From assembly GCA_963838795.1 (NCBI GenBank), contig CAWISL010000006.1:20271-84270 (forward strand): a stretch of 64,000 nt of DNA, written 5' to 3'. Position 1 is the stretch's first letter, and every line of letters begins with the position of its first letter. This stretch comes from JAIBJN01 sp963838795 (GTDB lineage Bacteria > Actinomycetota > Thermoleophilia > Gaiellales > Gaiellaceae). This document shows, one piece after another, positions 15,087-23,558 of the stretch. Both the position numbers and the translations under genes were made by a program. The notes beneath the pieces are model-generated. The model did no database searches. It saw nothing but the letters and a program-made list of their open reading frames with translations, and was not told the origin of the DNA.

Positions 15087-16003
15087 GCCTCTCGCAGGAC
15101 GTGCGGGAGGAGCTCGCGGCGATCGAGCCGCGGAAGGCCTGCTGCCGGCTGGCCGAGCTCTCGGCGCTCGTCCGCGGCGCCGGAAGCGTCCACCTGCGCG
15201 GCGGGGGCCGCATCGCCGTCCACCTCGAGCTGGCGAGCGGACCGGTCGCGCGGCGCGCGTTCGTGCTCTTGCGCTCCTACGGTGTCCCTTGCGAGATCAG
15301 GACGTACAGGCGGCGTGCCTTCGAGCAGGCGACGCGCTACCAGCTCCATCTCGAGGACGATGCCCGCGCCCTCCAGGCGTTGAACGAGGCAGGCGTCCTT
15401 GATGCCAACCTCGCGCCGCTCGAGCGGCCCCCGAAGCGGGTCGTCTCCCGGACCTGCTGCCGGGCGGCCTACCTCCGCGGCGCCTTCCTCGCAGCGGGGT
15501 CGGTGAGCGGCCCGCGCAACGCCCACCTCGAGCTTCGCGCTGCCGCGGCCGGAGCGGCGACCTTCCTCGCCGAGCTTGCCGCCGCCGAGGGCTTCTCGCT
15601 CGCCGTGTACGAGCGCAGCGGCCATGCCGTTGCCTACGCGAAGGGGACGGAGACGATCGGCGAGCTCCTCGCCTTCCTCGGCGCCCAGGAGGCCGCGCTT
15701 CGCCTCGGCGAGGAGGCGGTCGTGGCCGCGACCCGGGCGCGGGCGAACCGGCTCGCCAACGCCGACCACGCCAACATCGTGCGCACTAGCCGCGCCGCCG
15801 ACGTCCAGCTGCGCGCCATCCGCCGCCTCGAGCGCGAAGGCCGGCTAGGGGAGCTGGCGCCCGAGCTGGGGGAGATCGCCCGGCTGCGGGTCCGCCACCC
15901 GACGCTCTCGCTGCGCGAGCTCGCCCGCCGCTGCGAGCCCCCGGCGACCAAGGCCGCCGCCCATCGCCGGCTGGCGCGGATCCAGCGCCTCGCCGAGCTC
16001 TAG
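15083..16003 (+). CDS. whiA: DNA-binding protein WhiA
   Basis: About 306 residues. In Gram-positive bacteria WhiA is a LAGLIDADG-derived transcription factor linked to sporulation in Streptomyces and to division and chromosome functions elsewhere. The N-terminal motif SLSQDVREELAAIEPRKACC, CCRAAYLRGAFLAAGSVS, and the C-terminal HTH PTLSLRELARRC with a basic tail are clear. The conserved N-terminus begins at a CTG (15083) overlapping the ogt stop; the only canonical alternative is GTG 15101, inside the conserved motif. It precedes the glycolytic genes, as in many Gram-positives. Confidence 0.92.
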   Translation: MSLSQDVREELAAIEPRKACCRLAELSALVRGAGSVHLRGGGRIAVHLELASGPVARRAFVLLRSYGVPCEIRTYRRRAFEQATRYQLHLEDDARALQALNEAGVLDANLAPLERPPKRVVSRTCCRAAYLRGAFLAAGSVSGPRNAHLELRAAAAGAATFLAELAAAEGFSLAVYERSGHAVAYAKGTETIGELLAFLGAQEAALRLGEEAVVAATRARANRLANADHANIVRTSRAADVQLRAIRRLEREGRLGELAPELGEIARLRVRHPTLSLRELARRCEPPATKAAAHRRLARIQRLAEL

Positions 16004-16181
16004 CCCCGTGACGAGAGCGGGCCGGAGGGGAAGCTCCGAGGACGACCTCCCCCTCCGCTTGCGCCCACGCTCCGGACCGTGGCGCCGAACGGGGTCTGAA
16101 TCCGACGCCGGACGAGCGTAGACCCGCTCTCCCGGCGAGCCTAATCGGCACAACCAGGAATTTCCACCATTCCCGCGCCGA

Positions 16182-16187
16182 TAGAAT
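16182..16187 (+). promoter_or_regulatory. Possible -10 element for the gap operon
   Basis: TAGAAT fits a sigma-A type -10 (TAnnnT), 32 bases before the gap start, within a 215-base non-coding stretch (16004-16218) that otherwise holds nothing I can identify. No convincing -35 was seen, although TTTCCA lies 15 bases upstream. Confidence 0.35.
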
Positions 16188-16218
16188 CGCGCCGCGTCGA
16201 AACGTCGAGGGAGGCAGT

Positions 16219-17214
16219 ATGAGCGTACGGGTGGGCATCAACGGCTTCGGGCGGATCGGCCGCAACTTCTTCCGCTCGGCCCGCCTGCGCGGCGAGGACG
16301 TCGAGATCGTGGCGGTGAACGACCTCGGGGACGCCGCGACGATGGCCCACCTGCTCAAGTACGACTCGGTGCTCGGCCCGCTGGACGCAGACGTGGAAGC
16401 GACCGACGGCGCCATCGTCGTCGACGGCGCGGAGCTCAAGCTCCTGAACGAGCGGGATCCGTCGGCGCTCCCCTGGGCGGACCTCGGCGTGGACGTCGTG
16501 CTCGAGTCCACGGGGCTCTTCACGAAGCGCGAGCAGGCGCAGCTGCACCTCGACGCGGGCGCCCCGCGGGTCCTGATCTCCGCGCCTGCGACCGATCCGG
16601 ACGTGACGCTCGTCCTCGGGGTGAACGAAGACGCCTACGACCCGGATCAGCACCGGATCGTGTCCAACGCCTCCTGCACGACGAACTGCGTCGCGCCGCT
16701 CGCCAAGGTCCTGAACGACGCCTGGGGCATCCAATCCGGGTTCATGACCACGATCCACGCGTACACGAACGACCAGCAGATCCTCGACCTCCCGCACAGC
16801 GACCTGCGGCGCGCGCGGGCGGCCGCGATCAACCTCATTCCGACCTCGACCGGCGCGGCCAAGGCGATCGGCGTCGTCATCCCGGCGCTGAAGGGCAAGG
16901 TGGACGGCGTCTCCGTGCGCGCCCCGGTCCCGGACGGGTCCCTCACCGACCTCGTCGTCCGGCTCGGCGCCGAGGTCACCGCCGACGAGGTCAACGCCCG
17001 CTATCGCGAGCTGGCCGATACCGGGCCTCTCGCAGGGATCCTTCGGTACACCGACGAGCCCCTCGTCTCCTCCGACATCGTGGGCGATCCCTACTCGTGC
17101 ATCTTCGACAGCGAGCTGACGATGGCCCATGGCAGCATGGTCAAGGTCTTCGGCTGGTACGACAACGAGTGGGGCTACAGCTCGCGGCTCGTGGACCTCG
17201 TCCAACGCCTCTAG
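16219..17214 (+). CDS. gap: Glyceraldehyde-3-phosphate dehydrogenase, type I
   Basis: A 331-residue GAPDH catalysing the reversible NAD-dependent oxidative phosphorylation of glyceraldehyde 3-phosphate. Visible are the dinucleotide fold GINGFGRIGRNFFRS, catalytic Cys in SNASCTTNCVAPL, the activating His in TTIHAYTNDQ, INLIPTSTGAAKA, and the C-terminal GWYDNEWGYSSRLVDL. ATG 16219 follows a GAGGGAGG ribosome site. It is the first gene of the gap-pgk-(reductase)-tpiA-gpmI array, all on the same strand. Confidence 0.98.
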   Translation: MSVRVGINGFGRIGRNFFRSARLRGEDVEIVAVNDLGDAATMAHLLKYDSVLGPLDADVEATDGAIVVDGAELKLLNERDPSALPWADLGVDVVLESTGLFTKREQAQLHLDAGAPRVLISAPATDPDVTLVLGVNEDAYDPDQHRIVSNASCTTNCVAPLAKVLNDAWGIQSGFMTTIHAYTNDQQILDLPHSDLRRARAAAINLIPTSTGAAKAIGVVIPALKGKVDGVSVRAPVPDGSLTDLVVRLGAEVTADEVNARYRELADTGPLAGILRYTDEPLVSSDIVGDPYSCIFDSELTMAHGSMVKVFGWYDNEWGYSSRLVDLVQRL

Positions 17215-17226
17215 GACGCGACCGGA

Positions 17227-18258
17227 GTGCACCGCCCGCGCTCGGTCGAAGGCGCCGAAGTCGCCGGCAAGCGCGCGCTCGTCCGCGTCGACTTCAACGT
17301 GCCGCTCGAGGAGAGGCGCGTCGCAGACGACACGCGGATCCGCGCCGCGCTGCCGACGATCAAGCTCCTGCTCGACCGCGGCGCGTCCGAGGTCGTGCTC
17401 ATGTCGCATCTCGGGCGGCCCAAGGGGCCGGACCCCGCCTTTTCGATGGCGCCGGTCGAGGCGCGGCTGAGCGAGCTGCTGCCCGACGACCGGATCCGGC
17501 TGCTCGAGAACACGCGCTTCGACCCGCGCGAGACCGCGAACGACCCTGAGCTCGCGCGGGAGCTGGCGGCGAACGGCGACCTCTTCGTCAACGACGCCTT
17601 CGGATCGGCCCACCGCGCCCACGCGTCGACCGAAGGCGTCGCGCATCTGCTTCCCGCCTACGCCGGGCTCCTGCTCCTGCGGGAGCTCGAGGAGCTCGAC
17701 TCGTTGCTCGAGGGCCCGGAGCCGCCGTTCGTCGCGGTTCTCGGCGGCGCCAAGGTGGCGGACAAGATCGGCGTCCTCAGGGCGCTCGGCGAGCGGGCGG
17801 ACAGGATCCTGATCGGCGGCAAGATGGCGGAGGAGGTCGAGCGCGACGCCGGGTACGAGCTTCCGACCGACGTCGTCGCGGCTGCCGCCTTCGAGCCGGA
17901 CGCTGAGGCCCGCGTCGTCTCGTGGGACGCGGTGCCGGACGGCTGGCTCGGGCTCGACGTCGGGCCGGCGACGAGCGAACGGTACGCAGGGTGGATCGCC
18001 GAGGCGCGTACCGTGTTCTGGAACGGGCCCATGGGCGTCTTCGAGTGGCCGCGCTTTGCGGAGGGGACGAGAGCGGTGGCCGACGCGGTCGCTGCCGCCG
18101 ACGCGCACACGATCGTGGGCGGCGGCGACTCGGTGCGGGCCGTCGAGGAGCTCGGGCTCACCGATCGGATCGACTGGATCTCGACCGGGGGCGGCGCCGC
18201 GCTCGAGCTGCTCGAGGGCAAGGAGCTCCCGGGCGTCGTCGCCATCCCGGAGGCGTGA
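17227..18258 (+). CDS. pgk: Phosphoglycerate kinase, compact form
   Basis: A 343-residue kinase interconverting 1,3-bisphosphoglycerate and 3-phosphoglycerate. Motifs are RVDFNVPLE, MSHLGRPKG, FVNDAFGSAHRAHAS, VLGGAKVADKI, WNGPMGVFEW and ISTGGGAALELLEG. It is shorter than the usual 390-415 residues. After GGKMAEEVERDAGYELP the chain reaches TDVV almost at once, so about 35-40 residues of the nucleotide-domain helix region present in most PGKs are missing without a frameshift. The start is GTG 17227, 12 bases after gap. Confidence 0.95.
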   Translation: MHRPRSVEGAEVAGKRALVRVDFNVPLEERRVADDTRIRAALPTIKLLLDRGASEVVLMSHLGRPKGPDPAFSMAPVEARLSELLPDDRIRLLENTRFDPRETANDPELARELAANGDLFVNDAFGSAHRAHASTEGVAHLLPAYAGLLLLRELEELDSLLEGPEPPFVAVLGGAKVADKIGVLRALGERADRILIGGKMAEEVERDAGYELPTDVVAAAAFEPDAEARVVSWDAVPDGWLGLDVGPATSERYAGWIAEARTVFWNGPMGVFEWPRFAEGTRAVADAVAAADAHTIVGGGDSVRAVEELGLTDRIDWISTGGGAALELLEGKELPGVVAIPEA

Positions 18259-18293
18259 GTGAGAACCGAGCAACGACGGCTTAGGAGGAACCC

Positions 18294-19256
18294 GTGAGAG
18301 CGATCGTCCAGGACCGGTACGGCCCAGCGGATGTCTTGGAGCTCAGGGAGGTCGGGCGCCCGTCGGTCGGCGACGGCGAGGTGCTCGTGCGTGTGCATGC
18401 GGCCTCCGTCAATCCTCAGGACTGGCACATCATGCGGGCCAGCCCCTTCATCGTCCGCGCGTCGGGGTACGGGCTGCGCATCCCGAAGAAGCCAATCAGG
18501 GGAACCGACGCCGCCGGGCGGGTCGAGGCGGTTGGCAAGAACGTGACACGGTTCCGGCCGGGTGACGAGGTGTTCGGCTGGTGCGAGGGTGCGTTCGCCG
18601 ACTACGTGTGTGCCGACGAGAGCCAGTTCGTCTCGAAGCCGGCCGGTCTCTCCTTCGAGAGCGCCGCCACTGTCGCCATGGCCGGCTGTACTGCGCTCCA
18701 GGGGCTTCGCGACGCGGGTGCCGTCCAGCCGGGCCAGGAGGTCCTGATCATCGGCGCGGCGGGAGGCGTGGGCACGTTCGCCGTGCAGATCGCCAAGGAA
18801 CTCGGCTGCCGCGTCACCGGTGTGTGCAGCACGACGAAGATGGAGCTCGTCCGTTCGCTCGGCGCCGACCACGCGATCGACTACACGAACGAGGATTTCA
18901 CGCGTGGCGAGCGGCGCTACGACCTGATCTTTCAGCTGGCGGGGACCGCGTCGCCCTCTGCTTGCAGGCGCGCGCTCACCCCGCACGGCACGCTCGTGCT
19001 CAGCAGCGGCGAAGGCCGGTTCGCCGGCATCGACCGCATCGTGCGGGCGCTCGTCTCCTCACCGTTCGTCGGCCAGCGGCTGCGAATGCTCCTCACGAAG
19101 GAGACGAACGAGGACCTGGTGACCCTGGCGGAGCTCATCGAAGCCGGCAACGTCACGCCGGTCATCGACAGGAGCTATCCGTTGAGCGAGGTCCCCGAGG
19201 CGATCTCGTACGTGGAAGAGGGACACGCTCGAGGGAAGGTCGTCATCACGCCGTGA
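18294..19256 (+). CDS. NAD(P)-dependent quinone-reductase-like oxidoreductase (MDR, zinc-independent)
   Basis: A 320-residue medium-chain dehydrogenase/reductase of the QOR/alcohol dehydrogenase-like group. Seen are the GroES-like fold VRAIVQDRYGPADVLELREV, ASVNPQDWHIMRASP in place of zinc ligands, and the Rossmann motif GAAGGVGTFAVQIAKELG. Catalytic-zinc Cys/His ligands are lacking. The start is GTG 18294 after TAGGAGGA. It splits pgk from tpiA, an unusual place, with a 35-base gap after pgk. It was probably inserted into the glycolytic operon. The substrate is unknown. Confidence 0.88.
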   Translation: MRAIVQDRYGPADVLELREVGRPSVGDGEVLVRVHAASVNPQDWHIMRASPFIVRASGYGLRIPKKPIRGTDAAGRVEAVGKNVTRFRPGDEVFGWCEGAFADYVCADESQFVSKPAGLSFESAATVAMAGCTALQGLRDAGAVQPGQEVLIIGAAGGVGTFAVQIAKELGCRVTGVCSTTKMELVRSLGADHAIDYTNEDFTRGERRYDLIFQLAGTASPSACRRALTPHGTLVLSSGEGRFAGIDRIVRALVSSPFVGQRLRMLLTKETNEDLVTLAELIEAGNVTPVIDRSYPLSEVPEAISYVEEGHARGKVVITP

Positions 19257-19314
19257 CCGGACTCGATAGGCTGGAATCGGTGGGTGGCCCGCGGCGGCCC
19301 CGCGTCAAGAGGAC

Positions 19315-20055
19315 ATGTCCGTGCTGATCGCCGGCAACTGGAAGATGTTCAAGGGGCCTGGGGAGACCGCGTCTTTCTGCTCCGAGCTTCTCGATCTCCT
19401 CGACGACGACGAGGGGGGCGTCGACATCGTGGTTGCGCCGCCGTTCGTCTCCCTCCAGCCGGCCGTCGCCGAGCTCGACGGGAGCCGGATCCGCGTCTTT
19501 GCGCAGAACGTCCACTGGGAGGAGGAAGGGGCGTACACGGGCGAGATCTCGCGGTCGATGCTCATCGCCGCCGGCGCCTCGGGCGCGATCGTCGGCCACT
19601 CCGAGCGGCGTCAGCTCTTCTGCGAGACGGACGAGACGACGGCAAGCCGTGTGCGCGCCGCGCTCGACGCCGGCCTCGGCGTCATCGCCTGCGTCGGCGA
19701 GACGCTCGAGGAGCGGGAAGCGGGGGAGACCGAAGCCGTCCTCCGCCGTCAGGTCGAGGCAATCGCCGCCGCCGTCCCGGAGCCACCCGGGGAGCTGGAC
19801 GTCGCCTACGAGCCGGTCTGGGCGATCGGGACGGGCAGGACCGCGACGCCCGAGACGGCCCAGGAGGCGCACGCGCTCATCCGCGGCCTCTATCCGGTGG
19901 GGCGGATTCTCTACGGCGGCTCCGTCAAGCCCGAGAACGCCGAAGAGCTGCTCGCCCAGCCGGACGTGAACGGGGCGCTCGTCGGCGGCGCCTCCCTCGA
20001 CGTCGCCTCCTTCCTCGAGATTTGCCGGACGGCCGCCCGCCTTTCCCGCTCGTAG
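19315..20055 (+). CDS. tpiA: Triosephosphate isomerase
   Basis: A 246-residue TIM barrel interconverting dihydroxyacetone phosphate and glyceraldehyde 3-phosphate. Visible are AGNWKMFKG with substrate-binding Asn/Lys, IVGHSERRQLF with the electrophilic His, the catalytic Glu loop AYEPVWAIGTGRTATPE, and phosphate-binding ILYGGSVKPENA and NGALVGGASL. Full length. Its 3' end overlaps the presumed TTG start of gpmI by 34 bases, so the two are translationally coupled. Confidence 0.98.
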   Translation: MSVLIAGNWKMFKGPGETASFCSELLDLLDDDEGGVDIVVAPPFVSLQPAVAELDGSRIRVFAQNVHWEEEGAYTGEISRSMLIAAGASGAIVGHSERRQLFCETDETTASRVRAALDAGLGVIACVGETLEEREAGETEAVLRRQVEAIAAAVPEPPGELDVAYEPVWAIGTGRTATPETAQEAHALIRGLYPVGRILYGGSVKPENAEELLAQPDVNGALVGGASLDVASFLEICRTAARLSRS

Positions 20056-21509
20056 CGCTCGTCGTCCTCGACGGGTGGGGGTGCGCGCCGCCCGGGCCCG
20101 GAAACGCCGTCGACCTGGCCGACACGCCGGTCTTCGACGCGCTCTGGGAGCGCTACCCGCACGCAACCCTGCGCGCGTCCGGCGAGGACGTCGGGCTCCC
20201 CCCCGGCCAGATGGGAAACTCCGAGGTCGGCCACCTGACGATCGGGGCGGGCCGCGTGATCCCCCAGGACCTCATGCGCGTCAACGAGGCGATCGACTCG
20301 GGTGCCTTCTTCGAGAGCCCGGCGCTCACCGAGGCCTTCCGGCGCGCGCGGGAGCGGGGCACGAACGTACACCTGCTCGGGCTCGTCTCCTACGGCGGCG
20401 TCCACTCCCATATCGACCACCTGCGCGCCCTGCTCGAGCTCGCCCGTCGCGAGAGCATGGCGGAGCGCACGTACGTCCACGCCTTCACGGACGGCCGGGA
20501 CGTCTCGCCGACCTCGGCGCGCGACGACCTGGCGGAGCTCGTCGCCGAGGGCGCGCGGCTCGCCACCGTGTGCGGCCGCTACTACGCCATGGATCGTGAC
20601 CAGCGCTGGGAGCGCACCGCGCGCGCTCTCGCCGCGATCACTGCCGGCGAGGGCGAGAAGGCCGTCGACCCGGTTGCGGCCATCGCGGCCTCGTATGCAC
20701 GTGGCGTCACCGACGAGTTCGTCGAGCCGGTCGTCCTTGCCGCACCGCGCCTCGGACGGGAAGACGTGGCCGTCCACTTCAACTTCCGCCCCGACCGGGC
20801 GCGTCAGCTCTCGCAGCGGCTCCTGGAGGAGGAAATCGACCTCACGACCATGACCCGCTATCGCGACGACTTCGACTGCCCGGTGGTCTTCGAGGAGCAG
20901 GTCGTCGAGGACACGATCGCCGAGGTGCTCGCCGAGCACGGGCTCCGCCAGCTCCACGTCGCCGAGACGGAGAAGTACGCACACGTCACGTACTTCCTGA
21001 ACGGCGGCCGCGAGCGGGAATGGACGGGCGAGACGCGCATCCTCGTCCCCTCGCCGCGGGACGTGGCCACCTACGACCAGAAGCCGGAGATGTCTGCGGC
21101 CGAGGTCGCCGACCGCTTCGCGGAGGAGCTCCCGAACGGCTACGCGTTCGCGATCGTCAACTACGCCAACCCCGACATGGTCGGCCACACAGGGGTGATC
21201 CCGGCGGTGGTGCGAGCCGTCGAGGCCACCGACGCCGCGCTCGGCCGGACGCTGGCCGCGGTCGAGGCCCTGGGCGGGGTCTGCGTCGTCACAGCCGACC
21301 ACGGAAACGCCGAGCAGCAGCTCGAGAGCGACGGCGTCAGCCCGCATACCGCCCACACGACGAACCCCGTGCCCCTCGTCGTCACGCTGGCGGGCGCCGC
21401 GCTTGAGGAGAGCGGGGGGCTTGCCGATCTAGTACCCACGTGTCTCTGGCTACTGGGAGTGCCAACGGCGGAGGGGATGAGCGGCAGGAACCTGGTTCGC
21501 TCGGTGTAA
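20022..21509 (+). CDS. gpmI: 2,3-bisphosphoglycerate-independent phosphoglycerate mutase
   Basis: A 495-residue dimetal phosphoglycerate mutase interconverting 3- and 2-phosphoglycerate. Visible are LVVLDGWG with metal ligand Asp17, GQMGNSEVGHLTIGAGR with the phosphoryl-accepting Ser67, HAFTDGRDVSP, FNFRPDRARQLS, NYANPDMVGHTG, TADHGNAEQ and HTTNPVPLV. The only suitable start is TTG 20022, inside the end of tpiA. The length is normal for the family. Confidence 0.96.
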   Translation: MPDGRPPFPLVALVVLDGWGCAPPGPGNAVDLADTPVFDALWERYPHATLRASGEDVGLPPGQMGNSEVGHLTIGAGRVIPQDLMRVNEAIDSGAFFESPALTEAFRRARERGTNVHLLGLVSYGGVHSHIDHLRALLELARRESMAERTYVHAFTDGRDVSPTSARDDLAELVAEGARLATVCGRYYAMDRDQRWERTARALAAITAGEGEKAVDPVAAIAASYARGVTDEFVEPVVLAAPRLGREDVAVHFNFRPDRARQLSQRLLEEEIDLTTMTRYRDDFDCPVVFEEQVVEDTIAEVLAEHGLRQLHVAETEKYAHVTYFLNGGREREWTGETRILVPSPRDVATYDQKPEMSAAEVADRFAEELPNGYAFAIVNYANPDMVGHTGVIPAVVRAVEATDAALGRTLAAVEALGGVCVVTADHGNAEQQLESDGVSPHTAHTTNPVPLVVTLAGAALEESGGLADLVPTCLWLLGVPTAEGMSGRNLVRSV

Positions 21510-21524
21510 CCCCGGAGCTATACT
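21496..21524 (+). promoter_or_regulatory. Possible promoter for the sigma factor gene
   Basis: TTCGCT (21496-21501) and TATACT (21519-21524) are separated by 17 bases and lie 30 bases before the presumed GTG start at 21554, overlapping the end of gpmI. This is a sigma-A-like arrangement judged by eye. Confidence 0.35.
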
Positions 21525-21553
21525 CCGCTCACCCCGCGGCCAGGGCCACACGC

Positions 21554-22147
21554 GTGCCTCTTCCTCAACCCGACCATCTCCTCCTTCGGCGAGCGCAAAA
21601 GGGGGACGAGCGCGCCTTTCAGGCGATCGTCGAGATGTACGAGGGGCCGGTGTTCAACTACGTGCTGCGCATGGTCGGCGACCGGGCCCTCGCCGAGGAC
21701 CTGACGCAAGAGATCTTCCTCCGGATCTATCAGGGTCTGCCGGGGTTCTCGCTTCGTTGTCGCTTCACGACGTGGCTCTTCCAGATCGCGAAGAATCGGG
21801 TCCTTGACGAGCTTCGCGCGCGCGAGCGCAAGCCGCAGGTGATCGTCACCCTCGACGACCTGCCTCCGCTCGAGGTCGTGGACACGCCGCCCGAGCGCAC
21901 CGAGGTGATCGACGCCGTCTGGCGCGCGGTCGGAGCCCTGAATCCCGACCTGAAGATGGCGCTCCTCCTCCGGGACGTCGTCGGCCTCTCGTACACGGAG
22001 ATCGCCGACTCCCTCGAGATCACGCTCGCCACGGTCAAGTGGCGGATCTTCAAGGCGCGCGAAGAGGTGCAGCTCGCGCTCGAGCGCGAGGGCATCGAGG
22101 TCGAGGTCTCGCGCCAGCCCGCCGCTCGAGCCGAGACGCTGTCCTAG
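21554..22147 (+). CDS. ECF-type RNA polymerase sigma factor
   Basis: About 197 residues with sigma region 2 (AFQAIVEMYEGPVFNYVLRM, LAEDLTQEIFLRIYQGL, FTTWLFQIAKNRVLDEL) and region 4 (LNPDLKMALLLRDVVGLSY, SLEITLATVKWRIFKARE). This is the two-domain ECF layout. GTG 21554 is preferred over GTG 21440, which lies inside gpmI. No anti-sigma factor is adjacent; the following gene is a convergent lipoprotein. The regulon is unknown. Confidence 0.93.
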   Translation: MPLPQPDHLLLRRAQKGDERAFQAIVEMYEGPVFNYVLRMVGDRALAEDLTQEIFLRIYQGLPGFSLRCRFTTWLFQIAKNRVLDELRARERKPQVIVTLDDLPPLEVVDTPPERTEVIDAVWRAVGALNPDLKMALLLRDVVGLSYTEIADSLEITLATVKWRIFKAREEVQLALEREGIEVEVSRQPAARAETLS

Positions 22148-22152
22148 GAGGC

Positions 22153-22800
22153 TTAGGGCGACGCAACGAGCTCGATGCCGCGAGCGAGGTCCTCGTCGAG
22201 CTCGAGGGCTCGGCGGATGCCGTCGGCGTTGTGGAATCCGACGCCGTATGTGTGTCCGCCCACCGTCCAGATCAGGACGACATGGTCGGAGAACGCGCTC
22301 CCTGCGTTCGTCGCGCCGGGGGCGTACACGGCCCGCATTCGCCAGCCGTTGACCGTCACCCAGCCGAGCGGGCGGACCCGAGCCCGCGGATACCACGCCG
22401 GGCCGTTGACGACCTTGGCATAGCTCCGCAAGGGGCGGGGCGTTGCGGTGATCACGAGGTGCTGGTCCGCTGTCTCGCTCGACCCCACCACCCAGTTCCG
22501 CCACGAGCGACCGCAACCACCGATCCCGCCGGGACCGATGACGTCGAGCACGCACCGCGTCACGCCGGCTCCCCGGGTCGCTCTCAGTCCCGGTGGAATT
22601 CGCGTCGGGCACGGCACCGGATATCCGACGACCCTCGCCGTCGACAGGCACGTCGCGCGCAGGCTCGTCGGCGCTGGAGCCAAGGAGAGGCTTACGGGCG
22701 CGCGCTCAGTCTGGACTCCTGCCGGCTCGCCGTTCTCGGTGCAGCCGACGGCGGCAACGACCGCCAGCAGAACCGCACCATTCCGAACGACACTAACCAC
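22153..22800 (-). CDS. Putative secreted lipoprotein
   Basis: About 215 residues starting at GTG 22800. The N-terminus has a hydrophobic signal and lipobox (GAVLLAVVAAVGCTENGEP), so it is probably lipidated and anchored outside the membrane. Several Cys residues (CLSTARV, PCPTRI, CVLDVIGP, GCGRSW) could form disulfides. The C-terminal part (DHVVLIWTVGGHTYGVGFHN) looks like a beta-rich domain. I do not recognise the family. It is convergent with the sigma factor gene. Confidence 0.7.
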   Translation of the reverse strand: MVSVVRNGAVLLAVVAAVGCTENGEPAGVQTERAPVSLSLAPAPTSLRATCLSTARVVGYPVPCPTRIPPGLRATRGAGVTRCVLDVIGPGGIGGCGRSWRNWVVGSSETADQHLVITATPRPLRSYAKVVNGPAWYPRARVRPLGWVTVNGWRMRAVYAPGATNAGSAFSDHVVLIWTVGGHTYGVGFHNADGIRRALELDEDLARGIELVASP

Positions 22801-22835
22801 CCCGAACCCTACGTTCAGGGATCGCTCTCGAGTCC

Positions 22836-23558
22836 CTAGACTCCGTGCTCGAGTCGCGCGGCGAGCGCCTCGGGAAGGCCGCGCTCCCGGATCTCCGCCT
22901 GCGCCTTCTCGACGTCGTACTCGACTCGCCTGAACGTGGCCCGGCGCGCTCCCAGGTCGAGCAGCAGCCAGGCGGCGCGCGGATCTCCGTCCCGTGGCTG
23001 GCCGACCGAGCCGGGGTTGAGCAGCCAGCGGTCGTCCACGAGCTCGGTCTCGGTTCCCTCCGCGGCGGTGGCGAGCGTCGTCGTCGAGAGTCGGAAGACG
23101 AGGGCGATGTGGCTGTGGCCGACGAGGACGAGCTCCTGCGCGGTCGCCGCCATGCCGGCATAGGCGATGCCGGGAGAGAGGACGTACTCCCAGACCGGGT
23201 CGCGCGGGCTCGCGTGGAAGAGGCCGACGGCCTCGCGCTCGCCCATAGGCTGGAGGCCCTCCAGGAACGTGCGGGCCTCCGGCTCCAGCACACCGATCGT
23301 CCAGGCGGCGGCGAGGGCGGCATCCGGCGAGAAGATCTCGAGGTCGAGCCGGCCGAGGGCCGCGAGGTCGTGGTTTCCTATCAGGCACACGTCCGCCCGC
23401 TCGGCCACGACGGCGCAGCAGCGGTTCGGGCGCGGGCCGTAGCCGACGAGGTCGCCCAGGCACCAGATCTCGTCGGGCGCGTCCTTCTCGATCGAGCCGA
23501 GCACCGCTTCGAGGGCCTGGAGGTTCCCGTGGATGTCAGAGACGACGGCGACGCGCAC
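22836..23558 (-). CDS. Metallophosphoesterase (YfcE/MJ0936-like)
   Basis: A 240-residue calcineurin-like phosphoesterase. The dimetal motifs are all present: VVSDIHGN at the N-terminus, LGDLVGYGP, IGNHDLAAL, VLVGHSHIAL, and the closing LNPGSVGQPRDG. It is probably a cytosolic phosphodiesterase; the substrate is unknown. The start is GTG 23558. The divergent M48 protease frame begins at GTG 23529, so the two coding regions overlap head to head by 30 bases unless one starts later. Confidence 0.92.
   Translation of the reverse strand: MRVAVVSDIHGNLQALEAVLGSIEKDAPDEIWCLGDLVGYGPRPNRCCAVVAERADVCLIGNHDLAALGRLDLEIFSPDAALAAAWTIGVLEPEARTFLEGLQPMGEREAVGLFHASPRDPVWEYVLSPGIAYAGMAATAQELVLVGHSHIALVFRLSTTTLATAAEGTETELVDDRWLLNPGSVGQPRDGDPRAAWLLLDLGARRATFRRVEYDVEKAQAEIRERGLPEALAARLEHGV

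Noticed and set aside
16141..18273. 710-codon minus-strand frame opposite gap and pgk
   Set aside because: It mirrors the codon bias of gap/pgk and contains no recognisable domain; gap and pgk are certain.
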